Shown: piece after piece, positions 18,678 to 28,251 of the stretch
Layout: each line of letters starts with the position of its first letter
Position numbering within the stretch: the first letter of the stretch is position 1
NCBI GenBank assembly: GCA_025459175.1
Contig: JALORC010000015.1
Coordinates: 62,001 to 126,000 of the forward strand
DNA length: 64,000 nt
Direction: 5' to 3'
From: Planctomycetota bacterium
GTDB taxonomy: Bacteria; Planctomycetota; UBA1135; UBA2386
Translations under genes and position numbers: made by a program
Notes under the pieces: model-generated
Databases searched by the model: none
The model's input: only the letters and a program-made list of their open reading frames with translations
Told to the model about the DNA's origin: nothing

Positions 18678-19032
18678 GTCCGAGCCGCGGCTTGCGCAGA
18701 CTCTCCACCGGCATTGTGAAAAACCGGCGAGCCGAAGCTTGCGATGGCGCGAAGCGACGGTAATAAGGGAGCGCTGCCACGTTTCGCGGTCGACGACCGG
18801 TCAGCCTTCGCAGCTCGTTGTGGACAACGCTCAACAGGACAGGTTCCTGCCAAAGCGGTCCTCGCCGAGAGCCGAGGTGGTCGTGCCCGAGGAGCAGCAG
18901 CACTTCGTCCCGTTCTGATTGGTGGCGGTTCAGGTGGTGGGCGCGGGTCCCGGATCCCTCTCCGGATTTCTCCCCCGTGCCGTTGCCGGCTCCGCCAGAG
19001 GCAACTCAACTCCCATTCTGGGGAGGGGCTCC
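18678..19032 (+). other. Intergenic/leader region upstream of murA (355 bp)
   Basis: No gene was recognised. It contains an AT-richer stretch at about 18700-18770 with a candidate promoter (18739-18766) and then about 265 nt before the murA start. Short CCGGAT direct repeats occur near 18952-18968. A strong GGGGAGGGG Shine-Dalgarno sequence ends 5 nt before murA. Confidence 0.55.
18739..18766 (+). promoter_or_regulatory. murA: Candidate promoter for murA
   Basis: TTGCGA, 16-nt spacer, TAATAA: the best sigma70-like pair in the murA upstream region and one of the few AT-rich -10 hexamers in the window. If used, murA has a leader of about 260 nt. Confidence 0.35.
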
Positions 19033-20304
19033 TTGGATCGCATTCGTATCCGGGGTGGCCGCGGTCTCCGCGGCACCGTTCGTGTTTCTGGTAGCAAGAA
19101 TGGCGCGCTGCCGATCCTGGCTGCGGCGCTGTTGGTCGATGGTCCGATCCTGCTGCGCAACATGCCGCGGCTGACCGACGTCGAGAACTTGCTCCGCATC
19201 CTCGACCGGCTCGGGGTCGTGCACGTCTGGCACGCCGACGGCACGCTCGAACTCGAGGCCAAGGACAAGACCGTCTACACGGCGCCCTACGACCTGGTGC
19301 GCACGATGCGCGCCAGCTTCGTCGTGCTGGGCCCGCTGTGGGCGCGGCGCGGCGTCGCGCGGGTCAGCTATCCGGGCGGGTGTGTGTTCGGTCACCGTCC
19401 GATCGACCTGCACCTGAAGGGCCTGCGCGACATCGGCGGCACCATCGAGCAGAGCGACGGCTACGTCACGCTGAGCGGTCGTCCGAGCGGCGGCGCGGTG
19501 TTCCTCGGTGGCAACATGGGATCGACCGTGCTCGGCACCGCCAACGTCGTGATGGCGGCGACGCTGGGCAAGGGCACCACCTACCTCGAGTCGGCGGCGA
19601 TGGAGCCGGAGATCGAGGACCTGTGCCACTTCCTCAATGCCTGCGGCGCGCGGATCTCCGGCATCGGCAGCCACCTGCTGGTGATCGAGGGCGTCGACAC
19701 GCTGCACGGCTGCGAGTGGCGCATGATCCCCGACCGGATCGAGGCCGGCACGTTCCTGTGCGGCGCGATCCTGATGAACAGCGATGTCATCGTGCAGGAC
19801 TGCAATCCGATGCACATGCTGGCGGTGGTGGACCGGCTGCGGGCGGCCGGGGCCCAGCTCGAGCTCGGCCGCGACTTCATCCGCAACGTGCCGACGGCCA
19901 AGGGCAAGCTGCGCGCCTGCGACATGACGACGATGGCGTATCCTGGCTTCCCGACCGATCTGCAGGCGCAGTTCATGGCGCTGATGACGCGCGCCGACGG
20001 CGTGTCGGTGATCACCGAGAAGATCTACCCGGAGCGGTTCATCCACACCGCCGAGCTGCAGCGCCTCGGCGCGCGCATCCGCCGCGAGGGCCCGAGCGCG
20101 ATCATCGAGGGCACCGAGGAGCTCAGCGGCGCCCCGGTGATGGCCAGCGACCTGCGCGCCTCGGCTAGCCTGGTGCTGGCCGGACTGTGCGCGCGCGGCT
20201 CCACCGACGTCCGGCGCGTCTACCACATCGATCGCGGTTACGAGCGCATCGAGGAGAAGCTGCAGTGCATCGGCGCCGACATCGAGCGCATCAGCGAGGG
20301 CTGA
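19033..20304 (+). CDS. murA: UDP-N-acetylglucosamine 1-carboxyvinyltransferase
   Basis: First committed step of peptidoglycan synthesis (enolpyruvyl transfer to UDP-GlcNAc). From the TTG at 19033 the protein is 423 aa, the normal MurA length. That start is chosen because of the GGGGAGGGG Shine-Dalgarno sequence 5 nt upstream and the canonical opening ([25 protein letters not shown]). The active-site Cys is at about residue 117 in [16 protein letters not shown]. Other MurA motifs include [30 protein letters not shown] and [15 protein letters not shown]. It implies peptidoglycan synthesis in this organism. Confidence 0.96.
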   Translation: MDRIRIRGGRGLRGTVRVSGSKNGALPILAAALLVDGPILLRNMPRLTDVENLLRILDRLGVVHVWHADGTLELEAKDKTVYTAPYDLVRTMRASFVVLGPLWARRGVARVSYPGGCVFGHRPIDLHLKGLRDIGGTIEQSDGYVTLSGRPSGGAVFLGGNMGSTVLGTANVVMAATLGKGTTYLESAAMEPEIEDLCHFLNACGARISGIGSHLLVIEGVDTLHGCEWRMIPDRIEAGTFLCGAILMNSDVIVQDCNPMHMLAVVDRLRAAGAQLELGRDFIRNVPTAKGKLRACDMTTMAYPGFPTDLQAQFMALMTRADGVSVITEKIYPERFIHTAELQRLGARIRREGPSAIIEGTEELSGAPVMASDLRASASLVLAGLCARGSTDVRRVYHIDRGYERIEEKLQCIGADIERISEG

Positions 20305-20331
20305 GCTGCCGCGCCGCGGGTCGCCGGCCGT

Positions 20332-21783
20332 TCACGAGCTGGCGACCTGCGCCGTCTGACGGAAGCGCGCTTCCTCGGCCGTCAGGTCGCACAGGATGCC
20401 GTGCGCCGAGCAGCACTCGATGTCGCTGAGGTCCATCACCACGTCGTCGTCGCACTCGAGATCGAGATTGCCGACGTCCTCGACGATCGCCACCACCGGC
20501 CGCAGCGGATCGCGGGTCGGACAACGCACCACGGCGAGCCGGCCGTCGAGCAGTTCGACCAGCTGGCCGACCGGGTAGACGCCGTTGCACTCGACGAAGC
20601 GCCGCAGCAGCTTGCGGTCGAGTCGATCGCCCATCGCCAGCATCACGCGGTAGGCGCGGATCGGCGACATCGGCTGCTTGTAGGGACGGGCCGCGGTCAG
20701 GGCCTCGTAGATGTCGCAGATCTTGACGATGCTGGTCACCAGCGAGACGTGGTGCTCGTGCTGCGTGCGCGGGTAGCCGCTGCCGTCGGGGCCGCGGTGA
20801 TGGCCGAACGCGGCGGCGACCGCCAGCGGGTCGGCATCGTGGTGGTCGAGCAGGATCTCGGCGCCGAACTCCGAGTGCTTGTTCATCAGGTTCCGCTCCT
20901 CGGCGTCGAGCGGCCGCGTCGCGTGCAGCAGTTCGAACGGCACCCTGGCCTTGCCGACGTCGTGCAGCAGGCCGGCGGTGCCGATCCGGATCAGCAGGTC
21001 GCGGTCGTCGGTGAGGCTGCGCGCGAACTGCATCGCCAGCAGCGCGACCCGCAGCGAGTGGCCGAACGTGAACGCGTCGTACTGTTCCTGGCGCAGCAGG
21101 CCGAGCGCCTGCCGGTCCTTCTGCTCGAGCAGGTGCAGCATGCGCTCGGCCTGGGTCTGCACGGGGGCGAAGTCGATGCGGCCGCCGCGGCACACCGACA
21201 CCGTCACCGTCTGCAGCAGGTCGACGACGGTCTGGTAGAAGCGCAGGCCGATCTGCACCGCGGAGTCGAGCTCGGGCTGCGCCGCGGCGGCTTCGGCGCC
21301 GCCGGCGGCGGCCTGGCGATCGACGTAGGGTGGCAGCAGTCGCACGCGCGCGACCTTGCGCTCGGCGAGGGCGGTGTTGAAGCGTTCGGCGTCGGCGCCC
21401 GCGTCCGGGCGCGAGTTGAGCGCCAGCAGCAGCTGTTCGAGCGCGGCGAGTTCGACCGGTGGCTCGAACTCGATGCCGCCCGCCTTCCAGTTGGCCAGCA
21501 GTTCGACCAGGCGCGGGGCGCCGATGCTGGCGCCGAGCAGCGGCTTGCCCTGGCAGAACACGATGCGTTCCGCGACCCCGATCAGGATCTTGCCGGCGCT
21601 GGTGGCGCGGGCGAAGTCCTGCAGGCGCCGCTGCAGCTCCTGCAGCGCGTTCTGCACGCGCGAGTGCGACAGCTCGTAGATGCGGCAGTTGACCAGGCAG
21701 GCCGCGAGTCGATCGACGAGCAGCGTGGCCTCGATGGTGGCATCGAACGGCGCTTCCGGTTGCTGGGGGGCGGCTGTGGTCAT
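20332..21783 (-). CDS. HD-GYP domain protein, putative cyclic-di-GMP phosphodiesterase
   Basis: 483 aa. The C-terminal HD-GYP domain has [40 protein letters not shown] and [18 protein letters not shown]: the metal-binding HD pair plus the HHxxxDGxGYP motif of catalytically competent enzymes. The N-terminal domain (residues about 20-130) contains [12 protein letters not shown] and resembles that of the adjacent upstream gene. A short C-terminal region ([16 protein letters not shown]) follows. The likely role is hydrolysis of c-di-GMP in response to an unknown input. The start overlaps the upstream stop by 4 nt. Confidence 0.9.
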   Translation of the reverse strand: MTTAAPQQPEAPFDATIEATLLVDRLAACLVNCRIYELSHSRVQNALQELQRRLQDFARATSAGKILIGVAERIVFCQGKPLLGASIGAPRLVELLANWKAGGIEFEPPVELAALEQLLLALNSRPDAGADAERFNTALAERKVARVRLLPPYVDRQAAAGGAEAAAAQPELDSAVQIGLRFYQTVVDLLQTVTVSVCRGGRIDFAPVQTQAERMLHLLEQKDRQALGLLRQEQYDAFTFGHSLRVALLAMQFARSLTDDRDLLIRIGTAGLLHDVGKARVPFELLHATRPLDAEERNLMNKHSEFGAEILLDHHDADPLAVAAAFGHHRGPDGSGYPRTQHEHHVSLVTSIVKICDIYEALTAARPYKQPMSPIRAYRVMLAMGDRLDRKLLRRFVECNGVYPVGQLVELLDGRLAVVRCPTRDPLRPVVAIVEDVGNLDLECDDDVVMDLSDIECCSAHGILCDLTAEEARFRQTAQVASS

Positions 21784-23708
21784 GATGGCGCACGCAGGAG
21801 CAGCAGGATGTGGGCGGCCCGTTCGCGGACGAGGCGGGCGCGGCGGTCCCAGAAGCGCAGGCGTCGATGTCTGGCCAGACGCTGCAGCAGGCCGATGGTG
21901 GTCGGTCCACCGGCGTGACGCAGCGCGTCGATCGCGCGCAGCAACGGTTCGACGGGGCCGGCCTCGGCCCGCAGCACGTTGCCGTTCAGGATCGCGATCG
22001 ACTCCTGGTCGATGGTCTGGCCCGGTCGCCGGCTCAGGAAGTTCGTCAGCAGCCGCGGCAGATGGCCGTCCGGCAGTTGCGTGGCACTGGCCACGTCCAG
22101 CGTCGCCAGCGTCGCCGGCAACAGCGGCAGCGTGCGCACGAAGGCGAGCAGCTGCTCCAGCGCCGGACCGGTCGCCTGGCGGGCCATCACCGGCAGCAGC
22201 TGGCGCACCACCGGGCCGTCGATCGCCAGCAGGGTTCCGGCCACGGCGGGGTCGGTCAGCACCCGCGCCCGTTCCGCTGCTTCGAGGCCGCCGAACGCCA
22301 GCATCGGCGCGAGCTTCTCGAGCCCCTGGCGCAGAACCTCGCGCCCGGCCTGGTCGCCACCGAGGGCCCGCGCGCACAGCGGCAGGCGCTCCGGGAAGTG
22401 CGCGGCCAGGAACTGGGCGTCGATGTAGCGGCGGGCGCACGGCAGCGCCGGGCCGCCGATCTCGACCAGGGCCTCGAGGATCTGCAGCCGGATCGGCTCC
22501 TTGATCGCGTCCTTGCGGTCGACGCGCAGATACGGATCGAGCACCGTGCCGAGCCGTTCGCCGTGGTCGGCGAACAGCTTGCGCAGCATCGTCACCAGCC
22601 GCTCGGCACCGCTCTCCAGGTGGCCGTGGATCAGCGTGTGCAGGAACGCCCCGAGCACCTCGCGCGCCGTCACCAGGTCGCTCGCCTTCGGCAGCACCAG
22701 GGCACCACCCGGCGGGATGTCCTCCAGCTCGGCCAGCAGCAGATCGACGTCGGCGGTGATCTTGTCGTCCTCGGGGCGGCCCGACGGCAGCCCGGGTCGG
22801 GGCGCGGACGGCGTCGCCGAGGTGCGGAAGAACTGCCGCGCCACGTCCAGCGCCAGCCGCAGCAGGCCGCCGCCGCGCACGCGGGCGCCCAGCCGCACGA
22901 CCTCGGCGAGGTCGCGTTCGAGGCGTTCGAGGATCAGCTTGACGACGCCTTCGATGGAGGCGGAATCGGCGCCGACATCGGCGGGCAGCAGCGTGCCGAT
23001 GCGTTCCAGCACGTCGACCCGGATCGTGGCGTCGTCGGTGTCGGCCTTGGTCAGCACGTCGACGGCGCGCAGCCGCGCCTGCACCGTCGCATCGGCGCTC
23101 AGGCGTTCGAGCGCCTGCTGCACGTGCGGCGGCACCGGGCTCGGCCGGGACGGGCGCTGCGGGGCCGTCGCGGTGGGCGCCACCGGGGGCCGACCGCTGC
23201 CGCTGCCGGGACCGGCGCCGGTGCCGCCACCGCCCGACCCGGGGTTGGCGTCGAAGTGGCCGTCGTAGATCAGCTGCAGCGGGCGCAGGTTGTTCTGGTC
23301 GATCGGCCAGGAGGCGAACAGCTGCTCGTGCGAGCGGCCGCGCTTGTGTTGCAGGTGGTCCAGCATCGCCAGCAGATCGCCGGCGGCGCAGATCGGGCCG
23401 AACTCGAAGCCGCGCAGGCCGACGTCGCGCAACCGTTCGATCAACGGCACCGCATCGGGGTCGTCGAGCGGCAGCGAGGCGTTGCCGATCCACAGCGCGC
23501 GATCGCGGACCTGCAGCAGCACGCTGCCCTCGGCGATCCGCAGGGACGCCAACTGGGTCAGTGCGACCTCGATGGCGGAGGAGACCCGCGGATGGGAGGG
23601 CGCGTAGATGCGAGCGTTTCGCCACATCGTCGCGAACGCGCGCACCGCCGCACGGCCCGCGCGTGCAACTTCAGCGTTCTCGACCGAGGGTGTTCCGTTG
23701 CCGCTCAC
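21780..23708 (-). CDS. Hypothetical HEAT-like protein with HD-GYP-partner N-terminal domain
   Basis: 642 aa from a GTG at 23708. Residues about 20-140 (NARIYAPSHPRV, LLQVRDRALWIGNASLPLDDPD, LRGFEFGP) parallel the N-terminus of the downstream HD-GYP protein. A Gly/Ser/Pro-rich linker (about 150-185) follows. The rest is helical and HEAT/ARM-like, with repeated RLRAVDVLTKADTDDATIRVDV and LQILEALVEIGGPALPCARRY style helices. No catalytic motif is visible. It overlaps the HD-GYP gene by 4 nt, so the two proteins are probably made together, perhaps as a regulator/scaffold pair. Confidence 0.75.
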   Translation of the reverse strand: MSGNGTPSVENAEVARAGRAAVRAFATMWRNARIYAPSHPRVSSAIEVALTQLASLRIAEGSVLLQVRDRALWIGNASLPLDDPDAVPLIERLRDVGLRGFEFGPICAAGDLLAMLDHLQHKRGRSHEQLFASWPIDQNNLRPLQLIYDGHFDANPGSGGGGTGAGPGSGSGRPPVAPTATAPQRPSRPSPVPPHVQQALERLSADATVQARLRAVDVLTKADTDDATIRVDVLERIGTLLPADVGADSASIEGVVKLILERLERDLAEVVRLGARVRGGGLLRLALDVARQFFRTSATPSAPRPGLPSGRPEDDKITADVDLLLAELEDIPPGGALVLPKASDLVTAREVLGAFLHTLIHGHLESGAERLVTMLRKLFADHGERLGTVLDPYLRVDRKDAIKEPIRLQILEALVEIGGPALPCARRYIDAQFLAAHFPERLPLCARALGGDQAGREVLRQGLEKLAPMLAFGGLEAAERARVLTDPAVAGTLLAIDGPVVRQLLPVMARQATGPALEQLLAFVRTLPLLPATLATLDVASATQLPDGHLPRLLTNFLSRRPGQTIDQESIAILNGNVLRAEAGPVEPLLRAIDALRHAGGPTTIGLLQRLARHRRLRFWDRRARLVRERAAHILLLLRAPS

Positions 23709-23791
23709 AGCAGTCCGCTATCGACCTGCGGCCGATCCCGCCTGAGGGCGGTCCGGCCGGCGAACGTCGCCGACCGCCGGGCCGCGGCCGG

Positions 23792-24943
23792 TCAGCGGCG
23801 AACTGCCGATCGCACCGCGGCGATGACGTCGCTGACGTCGTCGTCGCTCAGCCGCGCCGACAGCGGCAGCGACAAGGTCTGCTCGCCGATCGCGAGCGCG
23901 TTCGGGAAGTCGGTCGGCCGCCAGCCGAAGCGCTGCTGGTAGACGGACATGCTGGCGATCGAGCGGTAGTGCACACCGGTGCCGATGTTCTGCCGGTGCA
24001 GCCGCATCAGCAGGTCGTCGCGGCCGAGGCCGCAGCGGCTCTTGTCGACCTGCACCGTGAACAGGTGCAGCGCGTGGCGTTCGTCGGCGGGCCACGCCGC
24101 CGGCAGCCCGAGCGGCAGATCGGCGAACTCGCGCAGGTAGCGCTGCCAGATCTCCTGCCGCCGCTGCCAGTAGCTCTCGATGCGCGTGATCTGGTGCAGG
24201 CCGATCGCCGCCTGCAGGTCCATCATGTTGTACTTGAAGCCGATTTCCTCGACGTCGTAGTGCTTGTAGCCGTCGTCGGTGAAGCGCTTCCACGCATCGG
24301 CGGACATGCCGTGCAGGCCCATGCGCTTCACGCGCTTGGCCAGCTGCTCGTCGCGCGTCAGCACCATGCCACCCTCGCCGGTGACGATGTTCTTGGTCGA
24401 GTAGAACGAGAAGCAGCCGAGGTCGCCGATGGTGCCGGCCTTCTTGCCGCGATACTCGGTCTCGATCGCGTGGGCGCAGTCCTCGATCACCTTGAGCCGG
24501 TGTTCGCGGGCGATCGCCATCAGCGCGTCCATGTCGCAGGCGCGGCCGGCGAAGTGCACCGGCAGCAGCGCCTTGGTGTGCGGCGTGATCTTGCGCCGCA
24601 CCTGCTCCGGATCGATGTTCATCGTCACCGGGTCGACGTCGGCGAGCACCGGCTTGGCCCCGGCGTGCACGATCGCGTTGACCGTGGCGCAGAACGTCAT
24701 CGGCGTGGTGATCACCTCGTCGCCCGGCTTCAGGCCGAGCACGACGCAGGCGAGGTGCAGACCGGCGGTGCAGGAGTTGAGCCCGACCGCGTGCGGCACG
24801 CCCTTGTAGGCGGCGACGCGGCGCTCGAACTCGGCCGCTTTGGGACCGGTGCCGAGCCACGCACTGCGCATGCAGGCGAGGACTTCGTCGATCTCGGGTT
24901 GTTCGATCCGGGGCTGGCCGAAGACGAGGTAGTTGGCGCGCAT
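23792..24943 (-). CDS. DegT/DnrJ/EryC1/StrS family PLP aminotransferase
   Basis: 383-aa sugar-nucleotide aminotransferase (or dehydratase). It shows the family features: ITTPMTFCATVNAIVHAGAKP, LPVHFAGRACDMDAL, VIEDCAHAIETEYRG (Asp binds the PLP ring nitrogen) and the PLP lysine in CFSFYSTKNIVTGEGG. Family members normally transaminate keto-sugar nucleotides to amino-sugars for glycan or natural-product synthesis. The ATG at 24943 (MRANYLVFGQPRI) is preferred; a GTG at 24961 overlapping the upstream stop is possible. It is the last gene of the glycan operon. Confidence 0.9.
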   Translation of the reverse strand: MRANYLVFGQPRIEQPEIDEVLACMRSAWLGTGPKAAEFERRVAAYKGVPHAVGLNSCTAGLHLACVVLGLKPGDEVITTPMTFCATVNAIVHAGAKPVLADVDPVTMNIDPEQVRRKITPHTKALLPVHFAGRACDMDALMAIAREHRLKVIEDCAHAIETEYRGKKAGTIGDLGCFSFYSTKNIVTGEGGMVLTRDEQLAKRVKRMGLHGMSADAWKRFTDDGYKHYDVEEIGFKYNMMDLQAAIGLHQITRIESYWQRRQEIWQRYLREFADLPLGLPAAWPADERHALHLFTVQVDKSRCGLGRDDLLMRLHRQNIGTGVHYRSIASMSVYQQRFGWRPTDFPNALAIGEQTLSLPLSARLSDDDVSDVIAAVRSAVRR

Positions 24944-24957
24944 GCGGTGAGGGGGCC

Positions 24958-27900
24958 TCACACGCTACGCAAAAGCGCGGGCCGATCCATTTCGGCTATC
25001 GGCAAGCTCCCCGCCAAGTTCGTAGTGGTTGTCGCCGAGAGCCGGTACGCCGCCAGCAACCGGTCGGCGAAGCGATCGGGATGGTGGCGGTCGGCGAGCT
25101 GGTGCCGCCAAGGAACGTCGCGGTCCCCGGTCCAGCGGGCGGCGGCAGCGACCACCGCATGGCGCAGTTCCGTCAGGGCGAATGGATCGACGTAGGTCGC
25201 GTGGGGACCGAACACCTCCTCGGCGCCGACGCCGGCGATCAACACCAGCTCGGCGCCGGCCAACGCTGCCTGCAGCGGCACGCGGAACGAACGCGGCGCC
25301 GCGGGCAGCCACAGCAGCACCCGGTGCTCGGCCAGCAGCGCCGCCGCTGCCGCGGCCGTGGGAGGAGCCGGTGCCAGCGTCAGGTCCGGTCCGCCCAGGG
25401 ACGGCAGGTGCCAGTCGCCGTACGGCAGATCGCCGTCGCCGGCGAGGGTCAGCGGCGTGCCGCTGCCGGCCAGCGCCACGGTCGCCAGCAGGTGGTGATC
25501 GGTGGCCGTGCGGGTGCCGAGCATCACCGCCCCGGCCGCGATCGCGGCTGCCGGCGGTGGGCAGGGGACCCCTTCGTCGACCTGGACCAACGGTTGCTCG
25601 GTGACCTGCAGGTTGCGCCACCAGTGCCCTTCGGCCGGCAGCAGCGTCAGCACGGTGTCGGCCAGCGCCGCGGCTCGGCGCAGGTAGGCCGCACCGTCGG
25701 GGTCCGGTGCGGCTGGCAGGCGGCGGTCGCGATGGCCACCGACCTCCACCATGCCGAGCATGACCGCGTCGCCGAGTTGCCACAGCCGCTCGGCGTTGGC
25801 GAAGTAGCTGCCGCCGAGCACCGGGCGCGCCCACTCGGCGCGGGCGCCGTCGACCAGCCGCGGTGACAACACGAAGTGCGCCGTCGGCTGCATGGCGCGC
25901 GCCACCTGCAACCGCCCGAGCAGCGTCGCGCGTTCGTCGCCGAACGCGTGCACGACCTCTGCTCCGCGCACGTCGGGCACCAGGTCGCGATCGATGCGAA
26001 CCGTCACGCCGCGGCGCCGCAGCGCCGGTTCGATCGTGGTCAGCAGCGCTTCGGTGTCGGGATCCGGGGCGATCGGCGCCAGCAACACGACGCGCGCCCA
26101 CGGCCCCGACGGCCGCGGGATCGCGACCGGCGGGGTCGCCGTGGCGGCGGGTCGCCGTGGCTGCAGCAGCGGGGCGGCCGCGGCGGCGAGTTCGGCATCG
26201 TCCGGCTGCAGCCGCAGCGCGCTGCGCGCGGTGCGGGCCGCCAGCGCCCATTCGCCGTCGGCGGCCTGCCAGCGCGCGACGGCCAGCAGCGCGCGCGGAT
26301 CGGTGCCGAGCAGGTCGCGCAGCCGGACCGCGTAGCGCAGCGCCTGATTCGGGCCGAGCGCCAGCGCCTGTTCGCAGCGCGCGATCTGGTTGCGCCACCA
26401 CGGTTGCAGTGGGCTGGAGCCGCTGCGCAGCAGGCTGTTGCGGCGGGCCAGCGCCAGCAGATCGCGCAACTCGACACGGTCGCGTGGCTGCGGTCGCGGC
26501 GGGCCGGGGGGCGGCTCGGGCAGCCGCGCCCACAGCACCGAGGTGTCGCCGTCCGGCGGCAACAGCCGACCATCGATCGACAGGTCGATCGCGCGGTCGA
26601 TCGCCTGCCATGCCCGTCCGGCCCACTTGGCGGCGTGCTTCTGCTTGTTGCCGAGGAAGTTGCCGTAGGCGGCCGGGGTCTCGCTGCGGCCGGCATTGCG
26701 CTGGTGGTGAACGGTGACGCTGCCGTCGTAGATCGCCTCGTAACCTGCCACGTGCAACGCCACGTGGTGGTCCGACTCGTCGAACTGGCTCGGCGAGAAG
26801 CGCACGTCGAGCAGGCCGATGCGAGCGAACACGGAACGGCGGTAGACGTTGCAGCAGCCGCAGATCGCGTGCACGCGGGCCTTGCCGCGCACCCGTTCCG
26901 CATCACCCGGGCCGGTGCCCGGCAGCGGCTCCGGCCAACCGCGCGACGGTCCGTTCTGCAGCGACTCGCCTTCGTTGGTGTTCAGGATGCGCGGTCCGAC
27001 CACGCCGGCGTACGGCCGTTGGTGGAAGTTCGGCACCAGCCCCTCGAGCCAGTCCGGCCCGACGAAGGTGTCGTCGTCGAGGCGCGCGACCAGCGGCGCC
27101 CGGCCGCGACGGAAGGCGAGGTTCAGCGCCTGTGCGACCCCGAGGTTCTGCGGCAGCGCCTCGATGTGCAGCGGGAACGGGAAACCCGCCGCGCGTTCGC
27201 GCAGGTAGGCGACGGTGTCGTCGGTGCTGCCGTTGTCCGTGACCCACACCTGCAGCTCCGGCCACCGCGTGGTGGCGAGCAGGTCGAGCATGCGCGGCAG
27301 CACGGCGCGGCTGTTCCAGGTCACCAGGCAGACGTCGACCGCCGGCCGTGGTGGCAGCGTCTCGCGCAGCGCGCTGCCGATCTGCCAGCAGATGCGGGTG
27401 TGACCGTAGCGCCGGCGGATCTCGTGCAGGTCGGGTGCCTCGGGGTCGAAGCCCCACTTGCGCTGGAAGTAGTCGCGGTGGCAGCGCCGCAGCCGATCGG
27501 CGGCCTCGCGCTGCTTCTGCACGGTACCGGTCGGTTCCGGAATGCCATCCGGTGTCAGGTGGTTCCAGCGCGGGGCGTGATGCACGCCACGCACCGCCGG
27601 TGCGACCATCACCGTGAAGCCGTGCCAGCGCGCCTGCAGGCACAGATCGTCGTCGCAGCCGTGCACCGGATCGAAGTTGGGATCCAGGCCGCCGGTCGCA
27701 TCCAGCACCGCGCGGCGGATCCAGCACAGTTCGCCGGCGACCCCGTCGACCTCGCGCGGCGGCACCGGCTCGTCGGCATCGGCCTCCAGCCAGCGCAGAT
27801 CGCTCCATTCCGGGGCGATGCCGAGGCCATTGATCAGGCGCCGTCCGCAGCTCTGGATGCGGCCGCCGGGCATCGCGATCTTGCCGCCGACGATGCCGCA

Positions 27901-28251
27901 CTCGCGGTGTCGTTCCAGCGCCGACCACAGCTGCTGCAGCCAGTCGGTGGCATCCGGCACCACGTCGGCGTGCAGGCGAACGACGTCGCTGCGACCCGCG
28001 GCCTGCATCGCGGCCCGCAGTGCGGTGGCGCGGCCGCGGCCGGGCAGTTCGAGCAGCTGCAGCGGCACCCCACGGCCGGCGGCGGCGCGGCGGCGCAGCA
28101 GGTCCAGGCTGCCGTCGGCCGAGCCGCAGTCGACCGCGATCGCGCGCAGCCCCGGCCAGTCGGTGTCGTCGAGCGCGCGCAGCAGCGCCGGCAGCGTGGC
28201 GCCGTGGTTCAGCGCCGCGAACACCACCGTGACCGCAGGCCTCTCGTTCAC
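24958..28251 (-). CDS. Multi-domain glycosyltransferase (two GT2 domains plus GT-B-like C-terminus)
   Basis: 1097 aa from a GTG at 28251 that overlaps the upstream stop (GTGA). Domain 1 (about 1-280) is GT2-like: VVFAALNHGATLPALLRALDD, HADVVPDATDWLQQLW and CDDDLCLQARWHG. Domain 2 (about 300-570) is a second GT2: VCLVTWNSRAVLPRMLDLL, TDNGSTDDTVAYLRER, LDDDTFVGPDWLEG and ESDHHVALHVAGYEA. A helical TPR-like section (about 650-770) follows. The C-terminal part (about 780-1090) has Rossmann-type strands (ARVVLLAPIAPDPDTEALL, EVVHAFGDERATLLGRLQ) resembling a GT4/GT1 half. It probably builds or extends a surface polysaccharide. Donors and acceptors are unknown. Confidence 0.85.
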   Translation of the reverse strand: MNERPAVTVVFAALNHGATLPALLRALDDTDWPGLRAIAVDCGSADGSLDLLRRRAAAGRGVPLQLLELPGRGRATALRAAMQAAGRSDVVRLHADVVPDATDWLQQLWSALERHRECGIVGGKIAMPGGRIQSCGRRLINGLGIAPEWSDLRWLEADADEPVPPREVDGVAGELCWIRRAVLDATGGLDPNFDPVHGCDDDLCLQARWHGFTVMVAPAVRGVHHAPRWNHLTPDGIPEPTGTVQKQREAADRLRRCHRDYFQRKWGFDPEAPDLHEIRRRYGHTRICWQIGSALRETLPPRPAVDVCLVTWNSRAVLPRMLDLLATTRWPELQVWVTDNGSTDDTVAYLRERAAGFPFPLHIEALPQNLGVAQALNLAFRRGRAPLVARLDDDTFVGPDWLEGLVPNFHQRPYAGVVGPRILNTNEGESLQNGPSRGWPEPLPGTGPGDAERVRGKARVHAICGCCNVYRRSVFARIGLLDVRFSPSQFDESDHHVALHVAGYEAIYDGSVTVHHQRNAGRSETPAAYGNFLGNKQKHAAKWAGRAWQAIDRAIDLSIDGRLLPPDGDTSVLWARLPEPPPGPPRPQPRDRVELRDLLALARRNSLLRSGSSPLQPWWRNQIARCEQALALGPNQALRYAVRLRDLLGTDPRALLAVARWQAADGEWALAARTARSALRLQPDDAELAAAAAPLLQPRRPAATATPPVAIPRPSGPWARVVLLAPIAPDPDTEALLTTIEPALRRRGVTVRIDRDLVPDVRGAEVVHAFGDERATLLGRLQVARAMQPTAHFVLSPRLVDGARAEWARPVLGGSYFANAERLWQLGDAVMLGMVEVGGHRDRRLPAAPDPDGAAYLRRAAALADTVLTLLPAEGHWWRNLQVTEQPLVQVDEGVPCPPPAAAIAAGAVMLGTRTATDHHLLATVALAGSGTPLTLAGDGDLPYGDWHLPSLGGPDLTLAPAPPTAAAAAALLAEHRVLLWLPAAPRSFRVPLQAALAGAELVLIAGVGAEEVFGPHATYVDPFALTELRHAVVAAAARWTGDRDVPWRHQLADRHHPDRFADRLLAAYRLSATTTTNLAGSLPIAEMDRPALLRSV

